Shown: in pieces, positions 41,925 to 45,666 of the stretch
Numbering within the stretch: position 1 is the stretch's first letter
How the letters are laid out: each line of letters starts with the position of its first letter
Origin: Frankia canadensis
Lineage (GTDB): Bacteria > Actinomycetota > Actinomycetes > Frankiales > Frankiaceae
NCBI RefSeq assembly: GCF_900197875.1
Contig: NZ_FZMO01000212.1
Span: 1-45,666 of the forward strand
DNA: 45,666 nucleotides
Reading direction: 5' to 3'
Notes under the pieces: generated by a model
Seen by the model: only the letters and a program-made list of their open reading frames with translations
Database searches by the model: none
Told to the model about the DNA's origin: nothing
Made by a program: the position numbers and the translations under genes

Positions 41925-43787
41925 GTGACCTTCTCCGACGATTCCGCGGACAGGCCGGCCCGGCGCGTCGGCGGCGCCCCCGAGGTACCGGGGGTGAGCG
42001 TGCGTTCCCGCCTGCGGGACGCCGGCGCCGGGGAGATGTGGGCCGGGCAGATCGATCAGTCCGGGGTCGAGTGCGTGGTGCGCCGGGTGCGCCTCGCCCC
42101 CGACCCGGTGCTGCGCTCGGCCGCCCTCGGCGCGGCCCGCACACTCGCCGAGCTGGAACACCCGCATCTCGTGCCGATCCTGGCGGTCGTGCCCACCCCG
42201 GACGGGCTCGCCCTGCTGACCGAGCCGGTCGTCGGGGCAGTCAGCCTCGCCCGGCTGCTGACGGCCCGCGGCAACCTCGATCCGGGCGAGGTCGTGACCG
42301 TCGGCCTGCCGATCGCCCAGGCGCTGGCGGCCGCGCACGCGGCCGGCCTCGTGCACGGCCGGCTCGAGCGGGAGGACATCCTGCTGGAACCGACCGGGCG
42401 GCCGGTCCTCGTGGGTCTCGGGGTGGCCTCGCTCGCCGAGGCGGCCCGTCCGGATCCGATCGCGCCCGGCGCGGCCGCCGCGGATGTCCACGATCTCGCC
42501 ACCCTCCTGTTGGAATCGATGCGGGAGGCGACCGGACCGGACGCGGCCGCCGTCGCCGTGGCGGTGGCGACGGCGCTGATCGACGATCCGATGCGCCGTC
42601 CCGCCGCCGGTGATCTCGCCTCCGCGCTGGCCCGCAGCGCGACCCCGCTGCCCGTGCGCTTCGCCGGCGACGCGCACTCCGCCCGCCAGTCCGGCCCGCC
42701 GACGGCGCAGACACTGCCGCGGATCGACCGGGTCGACCCGGCCGCGGCCGGGTCGCGGGACCTGCCGGTGGATCCGCCGCGGGACACGCCGGATCCCGGC
42801 GACGCCCGACCGAGGCTGCTCGCGGGCGCCCGGCTCGATCCACCGCCCGACGACGCCGACGAGCCCGAGACGACGGCGCCGCGGCGCGGCGTGACCGGGG
42901 CCACGGCGGTCGACGCCCGGGAGCTGCTCGACTCCCTGCCTCCGCCGCCGCGGCGCTCGACCTCGCCCCGGCGGTCGCCGCGCGCCACCGGCCGCCCGTC
43001 CGGGTCCGCGCCGAGCGGCGCGCCCACCGCCCGCCCCGGCGGATCGTCCCCGGTGGACTCGCTGCTGGACACACCGTCCGGGCCCGGGGCGTCGCCGGAC
43101 TCGAAGCCGTCGGCCGGCCAGGGCGCGACCGCGAAGCGCCCCGCCCGGCCGGCGGACGGCAGGCGTACCCCCCGGCGCATCGGCGCCCGGCGGCGTCGCT
43201 GGCTGCTCCCGGCCACCGCGGGGGTGGGGCTGTTCGCGGTCGTCGTCGCGGCCGTGCTGCTGCTGACGAGCCCCCCCAAGGACCAGGCGACCGAGTCCGC
43301 GGGCGGCTCACCACGGCCCACCGCCTCCGCGGCCGGTGCCGCCGGCACCGCGCCCGCGCGGGATCCGACCGCCTCACCGGTCGCCAACCAGACGCCCGAG
43401 CAGATCTGGCGCGGCGTGCTCGCCGCGCTCAACACGGCGCGCAGCCGCGCGTTCGAGCAGGCCCAGGAGTCCCTCCTGGCCGAGTCCGACGCCCCCGGCA
43501 GCGAGGCGTACAACGCCGACGTCGCCCTGATGCGCCAGGTCGTCGCCCAGAAGGCGCACACCTCGCCGTTGCGGACCGACATCGTCGCCCTCGAGGTGCG
43601 TGAGGACGGCGCCGACCGGACCGTGCTGCGCGTCACCGACCGGCTTCAGGCCTACGACTACCTGGACGCGCAGGGAAAGCTCCTCCAGCACCAGGCGGCG
43701 CGGGAACCCGAGCAGCACGATCTCGTGCTGGTCCGCACCCAGTCCGGCTGGCGCGTCTCGCAGACTCTCGACGTCACCAGCGGCTGA
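41925..43787 (+). CDS. Membrane-anchored pseudokinase
   Basis: The 620-aa protein begins with a Ser/Thr-kinase-like fold (residues ~25-255), but the catalytic residues are gone: the VAIK lysine is replaced in CVVRRV, the HRD loop reads HGRLERED, and the DFG motif is GLG. A long Pro/Ser/Arg-rich linker follows, then one transmembrane helix (about residues 425-447) and a ~150-aa extracellular domain. It resembles other actinobacterial pseudokinases that act as scaffolds in cell-envelope control, for example near MviN. The GTG at 41925 is chosen from the -10 spacing. A 17-bp duplication crosses its stop codon. Confidence 0.85.
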   Translation: MTFSDDSADRPARRVGGAPEVPGVSVRSRLRDAGAGEMWAGQIDQSGVECVVRRVRLAPDPVLRSAALGAARTLAELEHPHLVPILAVVPTPDGLALLTEPVVGAVSLARLLTARGNLDPGEVVTVGLPIAQALAAAHAAGLVHGRLEREDILLEPTGRPVLVGLGVASLAEAARPDPIAPGAAAADVHDLATLLLESMREATGPDAAAVAVAVATALIDDPMRRPAAGDLASALARSATPLPVRFAGDAHSARQSGPPTAQTLPRIDRVDPAAAGSRDLPVDPPRDTPDPGDARPRLLAGARLDPPPDDADEPETTAPRRGVTGATAVDARELLDSLPPPPRRSTSPRRSPRATGRPSGSAPSGAPTARPGGSSPVDSLLDTPSGPGASPDSKPSAGQGATAKRPARPADGRRTPRRIGARRRRWLLPATAGVGLFAVVVAAVLLLTSPPKDQATESAGGSPRPTASAAGAAGTAPARDPTASPVANQTPEQIWRGVLAALNTARSRAFEQAQESLLAESDAPGSEAYNADVALMRQVVAQKAHTSPLRTDIVALEVREDGADRTVLRVTDRLQAYDYLDAQGKLLQHQAAREPEQHDLVLVRTQSGWRVSQTLDVTSG

Positions 43788-43805
43788 GCGTCACCAGTGG
43801 CTGAG
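43772..43805 (+). repeat. 17-bp direct repeat across the pseudokinase stop codon
   Basis: CGTCACCAGCGGCTGAG (43772-43788) is followed at once by CGTCACCAGTGGCTGAG (43789-43805), one mismatch. The first copy contains the stop codon. Confidence 0.9.
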
Positions 43806-43811
43806 CGCGGC

Positions 43812-43840
43812 CCGGCCGTCGGGTCCGGGTGCACGGCCGG
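43812..43840. terminator. Hairpin between convergent pseudokinase and epimerase genes
   Basis: A perfect 8-bp stem (43812-43819 with 43833-43840) with a 13-nt loop fills the short gap between the convergent stops. No T-run. Confidence 0.4.
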
Positions 43841-44752
43841 TCACGAGCGGGCGGCGAGGATCGCCCGCAGCGCCTGGTCGAGGTCGGGGTGGGTGAACGG
43901 GAACCCGGCGCCGGTCAGGACGGCGGGAGCGATGCGCTGGGAGGCGAGCGCGACCTCGTCGGCGAAGCCGCCGAGCGCGGCGCGCAGGGCGAGGCGGGGC
44001 ACCGGCGCGAGCGCCGGGCGGTGCAGGGCGGCGGCCAGCGCCGCGGTGAACCGCGCGTTCGTGACCGGTGCGGGAGCCACCAGGTTCACCGGTCCGCGCA
44101 CCGACTCCGCCGTGAGCAGGAAGCGAATCGCGTCGACCTGATCGCGCAGGCTGATCCAGCTCAGCCACTGCCGCCCGGATCCGAGCCGGCCGCCGAGGCC
44201 GACCCGAAACAGCGGCAGCTGGCGGCGCAGAACCCCGCCGCGCGTCGACAGCACGACACCGGTGCGCAACGTGCAGACCCGCAGGCCCGCGTCGCGGGCC
44301 GGCGCGGTGGCGGCTTCCCAGCCGGCGACCAGGTCGGCGATGAAACCGGTGCCCGCGGGCGCCGGCTCGTCGACCGGCCCCGCGTCACCACCCGCCCGCG
44401 TGCCGTACCACCCGAGGGCGCTGCCGGACAGCAGTACCCGCGGCGGCGGCGTCAGCTCGGCGAGGGTGCGAGCGAGCAGGTCGGTGCCCCTGATCCGGCT
44501 CTCGCGCAGCTCACGCCGGTAGGAAGCGGTCCACCGGTGGTCGCCGATGCCGGCGCCGGCGAGATGGATGGCGGCCTCGGTGCCGGCGAGCGCCGCCGCA
44601 TCGAGCCGGCCGGCGGCGGGATCCCACCGGATCTCGTCGCCGGCCCTGGGAGGCCGCCGGACCAGGGCCGTCACCTGGTGCCCGTCGCCGCGCAGCGCGG
44701 GCACCAGAGTGGAGCCGATCAGACCCGAGGAGCCAGTCATGACGATGCGCAT
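43841..44752 (-). CDS. TIGR01777 family NAD-dependent epimerase-like protein
   Basis: The 303-aa protein has the Rossmann motif MTGSSGLIGSTLVPAL, the family signature AIHLAGAGIGDHRWT, SGSALGWYGTR near the active-site YxxxK position, and the C-terminal DUF1731 region (PVPRLALRAALGGFADEVALASQRIAPAVL). These are SDR-type nucleotide-sugar epimerase relatives (compare SulA/YfcH) with unknown substrate. The ATG at 44752 fits; an upstream ATG at 44785 adds 11 residues. It stands beside the E2 gene as does Rv2216 in M. tuberculosis. Confidence 0.9.
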   Translation of the reverse strand: MRIVMTGSSGLIGSTLVPALRGDGHQVTALVRRPPRAGDEIRWDPAAGRLDAAALAGTEAAIHLAGAGIGDHRWTASYRRELRESRIRGTDLLARTLAELTPPPRVLLSGSALGWYGTRAGGDAGPVDEPAPAGTGFIADLVAGWEAATAPARDAGLRVCTLRTGVVLSTRGGVLRRQLPLFRVGLGGRLGSGRQWLSWISLRDQVDAIRFLLTAESVRGPVNLVAPAPVTNARFTAALAAALHRPALAPVPRLALRAALGGFADEVALASQRIAPAVLTGAGFPFTHPDLDQALRAILAARS

Positions 44753-44846
44753 GGTGCACCATCGTGACGCACGCTGGGCCGCCACGGCCGGTCGACGTCC
44801 CGGGGCGCGGGGCGCCTGACCGGCCGGGTACGTGCCTCGGCCGGGG

Positions 44847-45666
44847 CTACAGGCCCAGGTCGGCCTCGAAGGCGCCTTCCTCGAGCCGCCGCTTGATGAA
44901 GGTCAGGAAGCGGGCGGCGTCGGCGCCGTCCACGATGCGGTGGTCGTACGTCAGCGACAGGTACACCGACGAGCGGACCGCGATGATCTCGCCGAGCTCG
45001 GGGTCGTCGATGACGGCCGGCTTCTTCACCACGATGCCGGTGCCGAGGATGCCGACCTGAGGCTGGTTCAGGATCGGCGTGTCGAACAGGGCGCCGCGGC
45101 TGCCGGTGTTGGTGACGGTGAAGGTGCCGCCGCCGAGCTCGTCCGGGGAGATCTTGTTCGCCCGGGTCCGGCTCGCCAGATCGTCGATCTTGCGGGCCAG
45201 GCCGGTCAGGTTCAGGTCGCCCGCGCTGTGGATGACCGGCACGACCAGGCCGCGCTCGGAGTCCACGGCGATGCCGAGGTTCTCCTCGCCGTGGTAGGTG
45301 ACCGTTCCGGCCTCGACGTCGATGCTGGAGTTCAGCTGCGGGAACTCGCGCAGCGCCTCGCAGGCGGCCAGCGCGAAGAACGGCAGGAAGGTCAGCTTGA
45401 GGCCCTCACGCGCCTGGAAACCGGCCTTGGCCCGGTCCCGCAGCCGCGCGATGCGGGTGACGTCCACCTCCACGACGGTGGTGAGCTGGGCGCTGATCTG
45501 CAGCGACTCCACCATCCGCCGCGCGACCAGGGCGCGCAGCCGGGACAGCTTCACCGTCCGGCCGCGCTCCGGCGTGGAGCTCGCCCTGGCGGCGGGGCTG
45601 GCGGCAGGGGGGGTGCTTGTGCGTTCGGTGATGGGCGGAGCCTCGGGCCGGGCGTCGAAGATGACG
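44847..45666 (-). CDS. 2-oxoacid dehydrogenase E2 component (dihydrolipoamide acyltransferase), C-terminal part
   Basis: The 273 codons visible hold the end of a linker and the full catalytic domain. The linker is Pro/Ala/Ser-rich; then comes [22 protein letters not shown], the start of the acyltransferase domain, and the active site [15 protein letters not shown] with the catalytic His and Asp. The lipoyl and E1/E3-binding domains lie beyond the window, to the right. In mycobacteria the same place holds dlaT (Rv2215), which serves both pyruvate and 2-oxoglutarate-type complexes, so the exact complex is not certain. lipB and lipA nearby supply its cofactor. Confidence 0.92.
   Translation of the reverse strand, partial: VIFDARPEAPPITERTSTPPAASPAARASSTPERGRTVKLSRLRALVARRMVESLQISAQLTTVVEVDVTRIARLRDRAKAGFQAREGLKLTFLPFFALAACEALREFPQLNSSIDVEAGTVTYHGEENLGIAVDSERGLVVPVIHSAGDLNLTGLARKIDDLASRTRANKISPDELGGGTFTVTNTGSRGALFDTPILNQPQVGILGTGIVVKKPAVIDDPELGEIIAVRSSVYLSLTYDHRIVDGADAARFLTFIKRRLEEGAFEADLGL

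Noticed and set aside
1-45666. CRISPR arrays, tRNA genes, insertion sequences
   Set aside because: No regularly spaced direct repeats of 25-40 bp, no cloverleaf candidates and no transposase motifs were seen by reading; a tRNA scan was not run.

Overview
The window comes from a very GC-rich actinobacterium, most likely a Frankia or close relative. The reasons are the codon bias (G or C at almost every third position), GTG starts, leaderless-looking promoters, mycobacterial-type gene order, and a type I and a type II glutamine synthetase gene lying side by side, an arrangement known from Frankia. All identifications were made by reading motifs; no database search was run.

Layout. (1) 1-104: the 3' end of a 5S rRNA and its terminator, closing an rRNA operon. 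(2) 259-10103: a conserved block matching the M. tuberculosis Rv1691-Rv1696 order as I remember it. It holds TPR proteins, a HAD phosphatase, an SCP2-like protein, tlyA, nadK and recN, with a DUF1015 gene facing the other way. (3) 10104-13621: an accessory gap between recN and pyrG, where mycobacteria have steA-mctB. It carries a HelR-type RNA polymerase-associated helicase with a 19-bp rifamycin-associated-element-like palindrome at its start, a Sir2 relic directly behind it, and an orphan SOS (LexA) box. (4) 13622-19004: pyrG, a Nudix ADP-ribose pyrophosphatase, an exported lipoprotein/PKD pair, and xerD. (5) 19033-25614: a small protein, an F420:NADPH oxidoreductase, a metal-receptor-like protein, panB, a TetR regulator with an unusual repeat tail, and thrS. 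(6) 25666-29549: an accessory pair, a 959-aa XRE-STAND regulator divergent from a small secreted fascin-like beta-trefoil protein. (7) 29899-37399: a nitrogen-assimilation block, glnA2-glnE on the plus strand facing glnII and glnA1 on the minus strand, with GlnR-like sites upstream of glnA1 and glnII. (8) 37582-45666: RDD protein, DUF4191 protein, lipA, lipB, peptidase E, a pseudokinase, a TIGR01777 epimerase, and the C-terminal part of a 2-oxoacid dehydrogenase E2. With panB this resembles the Rv2215-Rv2225 neighbourhood in reverse.

How the genes work together. GlnA1 keeps the adenylylation tyrosine that GlnE would modify, while GlnA2 and GlnII do not show it. LipB and LipA make the lipoyl cofactor used by the E2 subunit encoded next to them. 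The RAE-like site suggests that helR is induced by rifamycins. The XRE-STAND/fascin-like pair is the most likely uncharacterised module. Eight genes have a TANNNT hexamer 6-8 nt before the start codon, which suggests leaderless transcripts and helps fix several starts.
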